Assembly: GCA_002384815.1 (NCBI GenBank)
Contig: DGBN01000004.1
Span: forward strand, 1-22,707
From: Oxalobacteraceae bacterium UBA4003
GTDB lineage: Bacteria; Pseudomonadota; Gammaproteobacteria; Burkholderiales; Burkholderiaceae_D
DNA: 22,707 bases
Direction: 5' to 3'
Both the position numbers and the translations under genes were made by a program. The notes under the pieces were generated by a model. The model searched no databases. It worked only from the letters and a program-made list of their open reading frames with translations, and was not told the origin of the DNA. Positions within the stretch are counted from its first letter, which is position 1. Every line of letters begins with the position of its first letter. Positions 13,711-22,609 of the stretch are shown in pieces.

Positions 13711-15792
13711 TTATTGGGCGAACGATGGGAATGGCAAGAAATAAATCAGGAAACCCAGCACGCCGAGGATCATGACAAATGCGTAGTGATAAATGTAGCC
13801 GGTCTGCAGCTTACGAACGATGCTTGAGAACCATCCCACCAGCTTCGCACTGCCGTTCACTATCAATCCATCGATCAATGTCTTGTCGCCCACATTGGAA
13901 AAACCACCGCCCAGCACACGCGCACCGCGGGCAATAACGACCTCATTGAATTTATCCATGTAGTACTTGTTGTCGAGCAGCGTGTGCAAAGCATGGAAAT
14001 TCTTGAAGAACCAGGCTGGAACACGCGGATTGATCATGTAGCAGTAATAAGCCGATGCCACACCAGCCACCGCCAACCAGAACGGCGCTGTCTGCAAACC
14101 GTGGATCGCCATTGCCATTGCGCCATGGAAAATTTCATTCAGTTCTGCCATGCCGCCATGCCTTGGATCGACAGTAATCACGCCTTTGAAGAAATCGCCG
14201 TGCAGCATAGGTTCGATCGCGAAGTAGCCGATCACAACCGATGGTATCGCCAGCAGAATCAGCGGCAGCGTCACCACCCAAGGTGACTCATGCGGTTTTT
14301 GGCCGGGAGCCAGACCGTGATGTTCGTCATGGCCATGATCGTCGTCATGAGCATGCGCATCATGGTGATCTGCATGAGCATGAGCATGATCATCGTGGTG
14401 TGCATGCGCCTTGCCGAAACGTTCTTCACCGTGGAATACCAGAAAGTACATACGGAAGGAATAGAACGCGGTCACGAAAACACCCGCCAGCACTGCAAAA
14501 TTGGCAAAGCCTGCGCCAGTAATATGGGTCGCATGCACCGCTTCAATAATGCTGTCTTTCGAGTAGAAGCCCGAAAACAATGGTGTACCAATCAACGCCA
14601 GCGAACCCAGCAACGATGTGATCCAGGTAATCTTCATGTACTTGCGCAGACCACCCATGTTGCGGATGTCCTGGTCATGATGCATGCCGATGATGACGGA
14701 ACCCGCAGCAAGGAATAGCAGTGCCTTGAAGAATGCGTGCGTCATCAAGTGAAACACGGCAACCGAGTAAGCCGATGCACCGAGTGCCACCGTCATGTAA
14801 CCAAGTTGCGACAGCGTCGAATAAGCGACCACGCGCTTGATATCGTTTTGAATGATGCCGAGGAAGCCCATGAAAAGCGCAGTAATCGAGCCGATGATCA
14901 GGATGAAGGACAAGGCCGTATCCGACAACTCGAACAGCGGCGACATGCGCGCCACCATGAAGATACCTGCAGTCACCATCGTCGCCGCGTGAATCAGTGC
15001 GGAAATCGGCGTTGGGCCTTCCATCGAATCAGGCAACCAGACGTGCAGCGGGAACTGTGCCGACTTGCCCATCGCACCGATAAACAGGCAGATACAGGCA
15101 ACTGTCAGCAGCATCCAGTCGGTACCCGGCAGGGTCAAGGTTGCGAGTTGATCTTTCTTGGCAAAGACTTCCGCATAGTCCATCGAACCGGCATACGCCA
15201 GCAACAAACCGATACCCAGGATGAAACCGAAATCGCCGACACGGTTAACCAGAAAGGCTTTCATGTTCGCCACAACTGCGGTCGGTTTGGTATACCAGAA
15301 ACCAATCAGCAGGTAAGACACCAGCCCCACTGCTTCCCAGCCGAAGAACAGCTGCAGGAAATTGTTGCTCATGACGAGCATCAACATCGCAAACGTGAAC
15401 AGCGAGATGTAGGAGAAGAATCGGTTATAGCCTTCATCTTCTTCCATATAGCCTATCGTGTAGATATGCACCATCAGGGAAACGAAAGTCACCACGCACA
15501 TCATCATCGCAGTCAGGCTGTCGACCAGGAAGCCGACTTCAAGTTTCAGTCCGGCGACCGTCATCCATGTGTACAAACTACCGTTGAACGTGGCACCGTC
15601 AAGAACCAGCGACATCGTGTGCAAGGACAGGATGAATGCGATCAGTACGCCAAGTATCGTCACGGAATGCGACGCCTTGCGGCCGATTAAATTGCCAAAA
15701 AATTTGGTACCAAACAAACCAGCAATCAGTGATCCCGCAAGTGGTGCCAGCGGTACGATCAGAAGGAGGTGTGGGTTAAGTTGCCCCGCCAT
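13711..15792 (-). CDS. nuoL: NADH-quinone oxidoreductase subunit L, with His-rich insertion
   Basis: The most distal antiporter-like subunit of complex I, which also supplies the long amphipathic helix running along the membrane arm. It has 693 residues, longer than E. coli NuoL (about 613). The core contains FFGWEAVGLVSYLLIGFW (E153), GAMGKSAQFPLHVWLPDSMEGPTP (K243), NDIKRVVAYSTLSQLGYM and MTHAFFKALLFLAAGS. After the helix ending FRMYFLVFHGEERFG comes an extremely His/Asp-rich segment at residues 462-492 (14 His, 8 Asp), then HESPWVVTLP and further helices. The insertion is in a loop between helices and does not break the frame. The start is ATG at 15790-15792, with AAGG about ten bases upstream. 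Confidence 0.98.
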   Translation of the reverse strand: MAGQLNPHLLLIVPLAPLAGSLIAGLFGTKFFGNLIGRKASHSVTILGVLIAFILSLHTMSLVLDGATFNGSLYTWMTVAGLKLEVGFLVDSLTAMMMCVVTFVSLMVHIYTIGYMEEDEGYNRFFSYISLFTFAMLMLVMSNNFLQLFFGWEAVGLVSYLLIGFWYTKPTAVVANMKAFLVNRVGDFGFILGIGLLLAYAGSMDYAEVFAKKDQLATLTLPGTDWMLLTVACICLFIGAMGKSAQFPLHVWLPDSMEGPTPISALIHAATMVTAGIFMVARMSPLFELSDTALSFILIIGSITALFMGFLGIIQNDIKRVVAYSTLSQLGYMTVALGASAYSVAVFHLMTHAFFKALLFLAAGSVIIGMHHDQDIRNMGGLRKYMKITWITSLLGSLALIGTPLFSGFYSKDSIIEAVHATHITGAGFANFAVLAGVFVTAFYSFRMYFLVFHGEERFGKAHAHHDDHAHAHADHHDAHAHDDDHGHDEHHGLAPGQKPHESPWVVTLPLILLAIPSVVIGYFAIEPMLHGDFFKGVITVDPRHGGMAELNEIFHGAMAMAIHGLQTAPFWLAVAGVASAYYCYMINPRVPAWFFKNFHALHTLLDNKYYMDKFNEVVIARGARVLGGGFSNVGDKTLIDGLIVNGSAKLVGWFSSIVRKLQTGYIYHYAFVMILGVLGFLIYFLPFPSFAQ
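14317..14409 (-). repeat. His/Asp-rich low-complexity segment inside nuoL
   Basis: The DNA is an imperfect repeat of CATG/CATGAG-like units coding for 31 residues (NuoL 462-492), of which 14 are His and 8 Asp, with Ala as spacers. It is a coding repeat, in frame, and may bind metal ions or vary in length between strains by slippage. Confidence 0.8.
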
Positions 15793-15823
15793 GATGATGA
15801 AACCTTATCGTTATTGTTCGGAA

Positions 15824-16132
15824 TTAGCCCTTGAGGCTGTCTAGATCTTCGACATTGATGGTATCCAGAGTACGGAACATGGAAACCAGAATGGCAAGAC
15901 CGATTGCAGCTTCAGCAGCGGCTACCGTCAAAATGAAGAAAACAAAAATCTGGCCGGCGGCGTCACCCAGGAAATAGGAAAACGCGACGAAGTTCATATT
16001 CACAGCCAGCAGCATCAATTCGATGGCCATCAGCAGAATGATGATGTTTTTACGATTCAGAAAAATACCGACTATCGAGATCGCGAACAGGATCGCGCCG
16101 AGAATCAGGTAATGTACGAGCGATAACTCCAC
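15824..16132 (-). CDS. nuoK: NADH-quinone oxidoreductase subunit K
   Basis: Small membrane subunit of complex I, 102 residues, three membrane helices. NRKNIIILLMAIELMLLAVNMNFVAFS carries the essential glutamate of the second helix, and GQIFVFFILTVAAAEAAIGLAILV carries the second glutamate; the end INVEDLDSLKG is typical. The start is GTG at 16130-16132, preceded by GGGGAG at four to five bases, which gives the family's normal length. A longer frame reaches an ATG inside nuoJ but adds 17 residues unlike NuoK. It begins 10 bases after the nuoJ stop. Confidence 0.97.
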   Translation of the reverse strand: MELSLVHYLILGAILFAISIVGIFLNRKNIIILLMAIELMLLAVNMNFVAFSYFLGDAAGQIFVFFILTVAAAEAAIGLAILVSMFRTLDTINVEDLDSLKG

Positions 16133-16142
16133 AACACTCCCC

Positions 16143-16784
16143 TTATTTTTGTTCTGCTGCAGGAGCAGCTGGTTGATCGCCATTGGCGCGCGTGGATTCC
16201 GCTTTCATCTTCACGATGCGCAGACGATCGCCCGCTTTGACTCTGACTGCATCGCCGGGCGCAAAATACTTGCTGTCCTTGCGTTTGCGCATCGTCAATG
16301 CCACCGCAGCTACCATCGCCAGCAGCAACAGCAAAGCAGCGAGCTCGAATGCATACAGATACTGGGTGTAAATCAGCTTGCCCAGTTCTTTCGTATTGCC
16401 AATCATGGCTGCCGCTTCCGGTACTTGCGTATGCGCCGTCCAGAAACCGCGGAACAACACTGCTGCCATTTCCAGCACAATCACGACACCAATGGTCGCT
16501 GCCAGCGGCAGATAACCCCAGAAGCCTTCACGCACATTGGTCAGCTTGATGTCGACCATCATGACGACGAACAGGAACAGCACCATCACTGCGCCGACGT
16601 ACACCAGCACCAGCACGATAGAGAGGAACTCGGCCTTGAGCAGCATCCACAACGCAGCGGCCGTACAAAACGTCAGTACGAGGAACAATGCAGCATGAAC
16701 CGGATTGGAATCGGTGATGACGCGTATGGCGGCGAAGACCAGAATCGCCGAGAACACGTAAAACAAGACTGTTGTAAATTCCAT
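16143..16784 (-). CDS. nuoJ: NADH-quinone oxidoreductase subunit J
   Basis: Membrane subunit of complex I with five helices; 213 residues. VLVYVGAVMVLFLFVVMMVDI is the conserved third helix with the pi-bulge region involved in coupling. The last 50 or so residues are hydrophilic and end in a charged Ala/Lys-rich tail, as in other betaproteobacteria to my knowledge. The start is ATG at 16782-16784 (MEFTTVLFYVFSAIL); an in-frame TTG 21 bases upstream is less likely. The spacer before it contains an 11-base tandem duplication. Confidence 0.97.
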   Translation of the reverse strand: MEFTTVLFYVFSAILVFAAIRVITDSNPVHAALFLVLTFCTAAALWMLLKAEFLSIVLVLVYVGAVMVLFLFVVMMVDIKLTNVREGFWGYLPLAATIGVVIVLEMAAVLFRGFWTAHTQVPEAAAMIGNTKELGKLIYTQYLYAFELAALLLLLAMVAAVALTMRKRKDSKYFAPGDAVRVKAGDRLRIVKMKAESTRANGDQPAAPAAEQK

Positions 16785-16794
16785 AATCAACCAA

Positions 16795-16816
16795 AAAGTC
16801 AGCAAAAAGTCAGCAT
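16795..16816 (+). repeat. Tandem 11-base duplication upstream of nuoJ
   Basis: AAAAAGTCAGC occurs twice in direct succession in the nuoI-nuoJ spacer, starting about 10 bases before nuoJ. It is probably a slippage duplication. It adds length to a 56-base spacer, the longest among the nuo genes here, and lies just upstream of where a ribosome-binding site is expected; no good Shine-Dalgarno is visible. Confidence 0.7.
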
Positions 16817-16840
16817 GTTGCGGCTGTCAATATTATTAAA

Positions 16841-17329
16841 TCAACGATAAGCCGCGTCGGCGGTGCGTGCAGCTGCAATTTCAGTTTCGTAACGATCACC
16901 TACCGCCAGCAGCATTTCCTTGGTGTAGTACAGATCGCCGCGTTTTTCGCCGTGATATTCGAAAATATGCGTTTCCACAATCGAATCAACCGGGCAGGAT
17001 TCTTCGCAGAAGCCGCAGAAAATACATTTGGTCAGATCGATGTCATAGCGCGTGGTACGGCGGCTGCCGTCGTCACGCTGTTCCGACTCGATCGTGATTG
17101 CCATCGCAGGGCATACTGCTTCACACAGTTTGCAGGCGATACAGCGTTCCTCACCGTTAGGATAGCGACGCAGTGCATGCAAACCACGGAAACGTGATGA
17201 CTGCGGCGTTTTTTCTTCCGGGAACTGCACGGTAATTTTGCGCGAGAACATGTAACGTCCGGTCAGAGCCATACCCTTGAGCAGCTCGCGCAACATCAAA
17301 CTACCGAAAAAATCCTTAATTGCTTCCAT
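16841..17329 (-). CDS. nuoI: NADH-quinone oxidoreductase subunit I (2 x 4Fe-4S)
   Basis: Peripheral-arm ferredoxin-like subunit of complex I that carries clusters N6a and N6b, passing electrons towards NuoB and quinone. 162 residues. The two motifs are CIACKLCEAVCP (C63, C66, C69, C73) and CIFCGFCEESCP (C102, C105, C108, C112). The N-terminal helix ELLKGMALTGRYMFSRKITVQFPEE lies along the membrane, and RFRGLHALRRYPNGEERC is the usual family block. The ATG is at 17327-17329, after nuoH by 32 bases. Confidence 0.98.
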   Translation of the reverse strand: MEAIKDFFGSLMLRELLKGMALTGRYMFSRKITVQFPEEKTPQSSRFRGLHALRRYPNGEERCIACKLCEAVCPAMAITIESEQRDDGSRRTTRYDIDLTKCIFCGFCEESCPVDSIVETHIFEYHGEKRGDLYYTKEMLLAVGDRYETEIAAARTADAAYR

Positions 17330-17361
17330 CTTGGCTTCCCTCTTTGCTCAGCCTTGCTGCA

Positions 17362-18435
17362 TTAGTTCCAGATATTCCATGGGGTTTTCATCCAGATCGC
17401 GACGATCAACAGATAAACCAAAGTCAGCGGAATAAAGACCTTCCAACCCAAACGCATGATTTGATCGTAACGATAGCGCGGGAACGAAGCGCGGAACCAG
17501 ATAAACAGAGTCACCACGAACAACGTTTTTGCACCAAGCCATATCCAGCCAGGAATCAGGGTGAATGGTGCCATGTCAATCGGTGAAGACCATCCGCCCA
17601 GGAACATCAGCGTTGCCAGGATCGAGATCAACCACATATTGGCGTACTCAGCCAGGAAGAACATCGCGAACGACATCCCGGAGTACTCAACCATGTGACC
17701 GGCAACGATCTCGGACTCACCCTCGACAACGTCAAAAGGATGGCGATTCAGTTCGGCCGTACCGGAAATGATGTAGACGATGAACATCGGCAACAGCGGC
17801 AACCAGTTCCACGACAGGAAGGTCAGACCCATGTCGGCACCACGACCGCTGGTTTGCTGCAAAACGATCTCCGACAGATTCAGGCTGCCCGACACCATCA
17901 ATACAATCACCAGCACAAAGCCCATCGCGATTTCATATGAAATCATTTGCGCAGATGCACGCATCGCGCCAAGGAATGCATATTTGGAGTTCGATGCCCA
18001 GCCTGCCACGATCACGCCATACACTTCCAGTGACGTGATTGCCATCACGAACAACAAGCCGGCGTTGACGTTTGCCAATGCTGCTTCAGGGCCGAACGGA
18101 ATCACCGCCCATGCCGCCAATGCAGGCATGATGGTCATGATAGGAGCGATCAGGAACAGCGCCTTGCTCGATTTCGCCGGAACGACGATTTCTTTGAGCA
18201 GAAGTTTGACGCCGTCGGCAATCGGTTGCAGCAAACCTGCAGGACCGGTACGGTTGGGGCCGTGACGCACGTGCATCCAGCCAATGACCTTGCGTTCCCA
18301 CAAGGTCAGATAAGCAACCGCGCCCATCAATGGCGCAACGACTGCAATGATTTTTACCAGATTCCATACCAGCGGCCAGTAATAGCCGAGGAATGCGTTA
18401 CCCGTTGCGTGGACGGATTCCAATAATTGATCCAT
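17362..18435 (-). CDS. nuoH: NADH-quinone oxidoreductase subunit H
   Basis: Membrane subunit forming much of the quinone-binding chamber and the first proton path of complex I; 357 residues and about eight to nine helices. Conserved parts are LWERKVIGWMHVRHGPNRTGP, LLQPIADGVKLLLKE, the acidic loop AELNRHPFDVVEGESEIVAG, and VTLFIWFRASFPRYRYDQ. The ATG at 18433-18435 shares one base with the nuoG stop (TAATG), so the two are translationally coupled. Confidence 0.98.
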   Translation of the reverse strand: MDQLLESVHATGNAFLGYYWPLVWNLVKIIAVVAPLMGAVAYLTLWERKVIGWMHVRHGPNRTGPAGLLQPIADGVKLLLKEIVVPAKSSKALFLIAPIMTIMPALAAWAVIPFGPEAALANVNAGLLFVMAITSLEVYGVIVAGWASNSKYAFLGAMRASAQMISYEIAMGFVLVIVLMVSGSLNLSEIVLQQTSGRGADMGLTFLSWNWLPLLPMFIVYIISGTAELNRHPFDVVEGESEIVAGHMVEYSGMSFAMFFLAEYANMWLISILATLMFLGGWSSPIDMAPFTLIPGWIWLGAKTLFVVTLFIWFRASFPRYRYDQIMRLGWKVFIPLTLVYLLIVAIWMKTPWNIWN

Positions 18436-20765
18436 TACGCTTTCTCCACGCTGATAGCACCAAACATCGCGCCCAGGGCTGCGGTCTCCTGACGACCGGC
18501 AGCTACGCGCACCACATTTGCAGGCAGGTTTTCTGCAATCGCAGCGACCAGCACTGCACTGCCCTCACCTTGCGCAACCTTGACTTGATCACCCGCGGCA
18601 ACACCCAGCCGGGCTGCCAGCTCGGCCGACAACCATGCTTGCGGCACTGCTGCATCATTAGTTGCCTGCAGCGCCGGCGCGCGACGTACGATGGCATCGG
18701 TAGCATAAATCGACACATCGGCAACACGTTCCAGCGACGATGCCGCAGTTGCAACAGCCGCTTGTGGCACTGCTTTAGCGATATTGTTCAGGCGGCTGCC
18801 CAGATCCGCTTCGGCTGGCATATTGACGCCGAGGATTTCATTGCGAACTGCTTCCGACGTTTCGTAATCGAAACCTTGCAGACCCGCCAGATTGCCCAGC
18901 ACGCGCAATACCTTCCATGCCGGACGGGTATCACCCAGAGGCTTGACGGTACCATTGAAACTTTGTGCACGGCCTTCGCAGTTGACAAAGGTTCCGGAAG
19001 TTTCCGAGAACGGTGCAATCGGCAGCAATACATCGGCGTAATCCGCGCCGTGCTTGAATGGCGACATCACGACGACCATTTCAGCCTGCTCCAGCGCACG
19101 ACGCGCTGCCTGCGGATTGTAGGCATCCAGCTCGGGTTCTGCGTTCAACAGCAAGAATGCCTTGCGTGGCTGCGCGAAAATCTGCGTTGCATCGACACCA
19201 TTGGCACCGGCAATGTAACCACCGACGCTGTTGGCTGCTTCCGTCAGAAAACCGAACCTGGCTTCTGTATTTTGTGCAATCCATTGCGCTGCTGCGTGCA
19301 GTTGTGCTGCTTGCGGATGTTGCAGCACTGCGTTACCGAGCAAGACTGCTTTCGGTTCCCCGGACAACAGGCTGGCGGCGATTTGCTTCGCTTCAGTCGA
19401 CGCCTGAATGCTGTCAAAGCCCGCTGGTGCAGCAACGCCTTTTGCTTGTGCCACTGCTGCCACGACTTCAGACAAAGCGGCCAGCCAGTCGGATGGTGCC
19501 TTGATCATCTTGTTGGCAACCGGCATCAACAGCTCTTCATCAGTTGCGTGCAGAATGCTGACGCTGGCGCCTTGCTTGACCGCTGCGCGCAAACGCGCTG
19601 CCAGCAATGGATGATCCTTGCGCAGGAAGGAACCAATCACGAATGCGCGTTTCAAACCGGCGAATTCATTGATCGACATACCCAACCATGGAGTAAGCGC
19701 AGTATCGAGCGGTGCTGCCTGGCGCAAACGGAAGTCCACGTTATTGGACTCCATGCCGCGCACAAGTTTTTGCAGCAAGGATAATTCTTCCAGCGTCGAG
19801 CTTGGTGTTGCCAGGGCAGCGATCGCATCCGCACCGTGTTCATGCTTGATGTTGCGCAAGCCGTGCGCAACATATTCCAAGGCGGTTTGCCAGTCGGTTT
19901 CCTGCCATTTTCCGTCTTGCTTGATCATCGGACTGGTCAGACGATCTTCGCTGTTCAAACCTTCATAAGCGAAACGATCCTTATCCGAAATCCAGCACTC
20001 GTTGACGTCGTCGTTTTCCAGCGGCAGTACGCGCATCACTTTGCCGGCTTTCACTTGCACGACCAGATTTGCACCCAGACCGTCATGCGGGCTAACCGAT
20101 TTGCGGCGCGACAATTCCCAGGTACGGGCGCTGTAGCGGAACGGCTTGGAAGTCAATGCACCAACCGGGCACAGATCGATCATGTTACCGGACAGTTCGG
20201 AATCAACGGTTTTACCGACGAAGGAAGTGATCTCTGCGTGTTCGCCGCGACCCAGCATGCCGAATTCCATCACGCCGGCAACTTCCTGGCCGAAGCGGAC
20301 ACAACGCGTACAGTGGATGCAGCGGCTCATCTCTTGCATCGAAATCAGCGGGCCGACGTCTTTCGGTACGACCACGCGTTTTTCTTCGGCGTAGCGCGAC
20401 GAGGAATCGCCGTAACCGACTGCCAGATCCTGCAACTGGCATTCGCCGCCCTGATCGCAAATCGGGCAATCGAGCGGATGATTGATCAACAGGAATTCCA
20501 TCACGCCTTTTTGTGCCTGCACTGCCTTCTCGCTGTGCGAGCGGACTATCATGCCCTGGCTGACCGGAGTCGCGCAGGCCGGCAATGGCTTGGGTGCTTT
20601 TTCAACCTCGACCAGACACATGCGGCAGTTCGCCGCGATGGATAATTTTTTGTGGTAACAAAAGTGCGGGATGTAGGTGCCGATTTTATTGGCTGCGTCC
20701 ATCACCATGCTGCCGGCTTCCACTTCGACTTTTTTACCGTCTATTTCGATTTCAACCATGGCCAT
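18435..20765 (-). CDS. nuoG: NADH-quinone oxidoreductase subunit G (no N7 cluster)
   Basis: Largest peripheral subunit of complex I, 776 residues. The 2Fe-2S cluster N1b is bound by C36, C47, C50 and C64, the His-ligated 4Fe-4S N5 by H96, C100, C103 and C109, and N4 by C149, C152, C155 and C199. A molybdopterin-oxidoreductase-like domain without known cofactor follows. The C-x2-C-x3-C motif that binds the off-path cluster N7 in E. coli is absent: the equivalent stretch reads RRKSVSPHDGLGANLVV, as in the mitochondrial and Paracoccus type. The start is ATG at 20763-20765 with AAGG nine bases upstream; a second in-frame ATG follows two codons later. It lies 45 bases after nuoF. Confidence 0.98.
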   Translation of the reverse strand: MAMVEIEIDGKKVEVEAGSMVMDAANKIGTYIPHFCYHKKLSIAANCRMCLVEVEKAPKPLPACATPVSQGMIVRSHSEKAVQAQKGVMEFLLINHPLDCPICDQGGECQLQDLAVGYGDSSSRYAEEKRVVVPKDVGPLISMQEMSRCIHCTRCVRFGQEVAGVMEFGMLGRGEHAEITSFVGKTVDSELSGNMIDLCPVGALTSKPFRYSARTWELSRRKSVSPHDGLGANLVVQVKAGKVMRVLPLENDDVNECWISDKDRFAYEGLNSEDRLTSPMIKQDGKWQETDWQTALEYVAHGLRNIKHEHGADAIAALATPSSTLEELSLLQKLVRGMESNNVDFRLRQAAPLDTALTPWLGMSINEFAGLKRAFVIGSFLRKDHPLLAARLRAAVKQGASVSILHATDEELLMPVANKMIKAPSDWLAALSEVVAAVAQAKGVAAPAGFDSIQASTEAKQIAASLLSGEPKAVLLGNAVLQHPQAAQLHAAAQWIAQNTEARFGFLTEAANSVGGYIAGANGVDATQIFAQPRKAFLLLNAEPELDAYNPQAARRALEQAEMVVVMSPFKHGADYADVLLPIAPFSETSGTFVNCEGRAQSFNGTVKPLGDTRPAWKVLRVLGNLAGLQGFDYETSEAVRNEILGVNMPAEADLGSRLNNIAKAVPQAAVATAASSLERVADVSIYATDAIVRRAPALQATNDAAVPQAWLSAELAARLGVAAGDQVKVAQGEGSAVLVAAIAENLPANVVRVAAGRQETAALGAMFGAISVEKA

Positions 20766-20810
20766 ACTTTTTTGCCTTAGTGTTCTCAGTTACGTACTCA
20801 GCAAGCTGAC

Positions 20811-22106
20811 TTAAACGTACGCGGGTACCAAGCAATGCTTATGCTCGATGTGATATTCAAATTCTTCTCGGAAATTCAGAATCATCGCGCGTACCGGCAT
20901 CGCCGCTGCATCGCCCAGCGCGCAGATCGTGCGGCCCTGGATATTGTCAGCGATCGAATTCAGCATATCGAGATCTTCCGCCCGGCCCTGCCCGTTTTCG
21001 ATACGGTGCACCATGCGATACATCCAGCCAGTGCCTTCACGGCATGGCGTACATTGACCGCAGGATTCTTCGTAATAGAAGTACGACAAACGCAACAGGG
21101 ATTTCACCATGCAACGTGTTTCATCCATCACGATGACCGCACCGGAACCCAGCATGGAGCCGGCTTTCGCGATCGAATCGTAGTCCAGATCGGTATTCAT
21201 CATGACGTCGCCGCGCACAACAGGCGCAGACGAACCGCCAGGAATCACGGCCTTGATTTTCTTGCCATCGCGCATGCCGCCGGCCAGATCCATCAAGGTG
21301 GCAAACGGCGTACCCAGCGGCACCTCGTAGTTGCCAGGACGCGTTACGTCGCCGGAGATCGAGAAAATCTTGGTGCCGCCATTGTTTGGCTTGCCCAGTG
21401 CCGCATACGCTTCGCCACCCATCTTGAAGATGAATGGGACCGCAGCAAAGGTTTCTGTATTGTTGATCGTGGTCGGCTTGCCATACAGGCCGAAGCTGGC
21501 AGGGAATGGCGGCTTGAAGCGTGGCTGGCCCTTTTTGCCCTCCAGCGACTCCAGCAACGCGGTTTCTTCGCCGCAGATATAAGCGCCATAACCATGAAAC
21601 GCATGCAGCTGGAACGTAAAATCCGAACCCATGATCCGATCGCCGAGGAAACCAGCGGCACGCGCCTCTTCCAGCGCGTCTTCAAACCGATCGTAATCGG
21701 CAAAAATTTCACCGTGAATGTAGTTGTAACCGACGGTAATGCCCATCGCGTACGCACCGATTGCCATACCTTCGATCAAGGCGTGCGGATTATAACGAAT
21801 GATGTCGCGGTCTTTAAATGTACCTGGCTCGCCTTCGTCGGTATTACATACGAGGTACTTCTGACCCTCGTAATTTTTCGGCATGAAGCTCCACTTCAAG
21901 CCGGTCGGAAAACCCGCACCGCCACGACCACGCAAGGACGAAGCCTTCAACTCCGCGATCACTTGCTCAGGTGTGATTTTTTCATTCAGGATGCGTTTCA
22001 GCGATTCGTAACCACCGCGCTTGACGTAATCCGCCAAGTGCCAGTTTTTTCCGTCGAGGTCAGCCAGAATCAGTGGTTTGATATGACGATTGTGCAGACT
22101 GGTCAT
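20811..22106 (-). CDS. nuoF: NADH-quinone oxidoreductase subunit F (NADH/FMN)
   Basis: NADH-oxidising subunit of complex I; 431 residues. The NADH-binding glycine-rich loop is GRGGAGFPTGLKW (60-72), the FMN-contacting region is around GYGAYICGEETALLESLEG (172-190), and cluster N3 is bound by C349, C352, C355 (SCGQCTPCREG) and C395. Electrons go from NADH to FMN, to N3 and on to NuoG. Its ATG at 22104-22106 overlaps the nuoE stop by four bases (ATGA), so the two subunits, which form one module, are coupled in translation. Confidence 0.98.
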   Translation of the reverse strand: MTSLHNRHIKPLILADLDGKNWHLADYVKRGGYESLKRILNEKITPEQVIAELKASSLRGRGGAGFPTGLKWSFMPKNYEGQKYLVCNTDEGEPGTFKDRDIIRYNPHALIEGMAIGAYAMGITVGYNYIHGEIFADYDRFEDALEEARAAGFLGDRIMGSDFTFQLHAFHGYGAYICGEETALLESLEGKKGQPRFKPPFPASFGLYGKPTTINNTETFAAVPFIFKMGGEAYAALGKPNNGGTKIFSISGDVTRPGNYEVPLGTPFATLMDLAGGMRDGKKIKAVIPGGSSAPVVRGDVMMNTDLDYDSIAKAGSMLGSGAVIVMDETRCMVKSLLRLSYFYYEESCGQCTPCREGTGWMYRMVHRIENGQGRAEDLDMLNSIADNIQGRTICALGDAAAMPVRAMILNFREEFEYHIEHKHCLVPAYV

Positions 22107-22582
22107 TTTTTCAATTCCTCTACCAGCGCGTCAATCTTGTCATCCGACATGAAGCTGCACATGCGCTTGTTATTCACGATCATCACCGGCGCATCGCCGC
22201 AAGCGCCCATGCATTCGCCTTCGATCAACGTGAACTGGCCGTCTGCCGTGGTTTCACGATAATCGATGCCGAGTTTATCCTTTAGATAATGTGCTGCTCT
22301 CTCGCCACCGGACAACAGGCAAGGCAAGTTGGTACACACTGAAATCTTGTGCTTGCCGACCGGCTTGGTGTCATACATATTGTAGAAAGTCGCCACTTCC
22401 TGCACCGCAATCGCCGGCATGCCGAGGTAATCGGCAACTTCCTGCATCACTTCCGGTGGCAACCAGCTGGTTTCATCCTGCGCAATGGCGAGAGCCGCCA
22501 TAACGGCAGACTGCTTTTGCTCTGCTGGGAATTTGGCGATCTCGCGATCGATTTTTTTATACGCTTGCTCTGATAACAGCAT
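22103..22582 (-). CDS. nuoE: NADH-quinone oxidoreductase subunit E (2Fe-2S)
   Basis: Thioredoxin-fold 2Fe-2S subunit of complex I with the off-path cluster N1a; 159 residues. Ligands are C83 and C88 (CTNLPC) and C124 and C128 (CMGAC). The N-terminal helical part contains SAVMAALAIAQDE and VQEVATFYNMY, both typical. The ATG at 22580-22582 follows GAGG by seven bases and is 27 bases after the nuoD stop. Confidence 0.98.
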   Translation of the reverse strand: MLLSEQAYKKIDREIAKFPAEQKQSAVMAALAIAQDETSWLPPEVMQEVADYLGMPAIAVQEVATFYNMYDTKPVGKHKISVCTNLPCLLSGGERAAHYLKDKLGIDYRETTADGQFTLIEGECMGACGDAPVMIVNNKRMCSFMSDDKIDALVEELKK

Positions 22583-22609
22583 GTCTATGCCTCAAATATT
22601 GAGCCGCGA

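Noticed and set aside
14317..14409. Short repeated CATGAG-like units taken as a possible CRISPR or satellite array
   Set aside because: The units are imperfect and only a few bases long, have no spacers, and are in frame as His/Asp/Ala codons of NuoL.
16133..16183. Longer NuoK starting inside nuoJ
   Set aside because: The extra 17 residues do not resemble NuoK, and the GTG at 16130-16132 has a strong ribosome-binding site and gives the standard 102 residues.
18393..19784. Long plus-strand open frame (463 codons) opposite nuoG
   Set aside because: A shadow of nuoG; Cys- and His-rich composition comes from reverse-reading Ala/Gln codons and there is no plausible start region.
20835..22262. 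Long plus-strand open frame (475 codons) opposite nuoF and nuoE
   Set aside because: It is antisense to two unmistakable, fully conserved genes; the peptide has no recognisable domain and is rich in His, Arg and Gln as expected from reversed codons.
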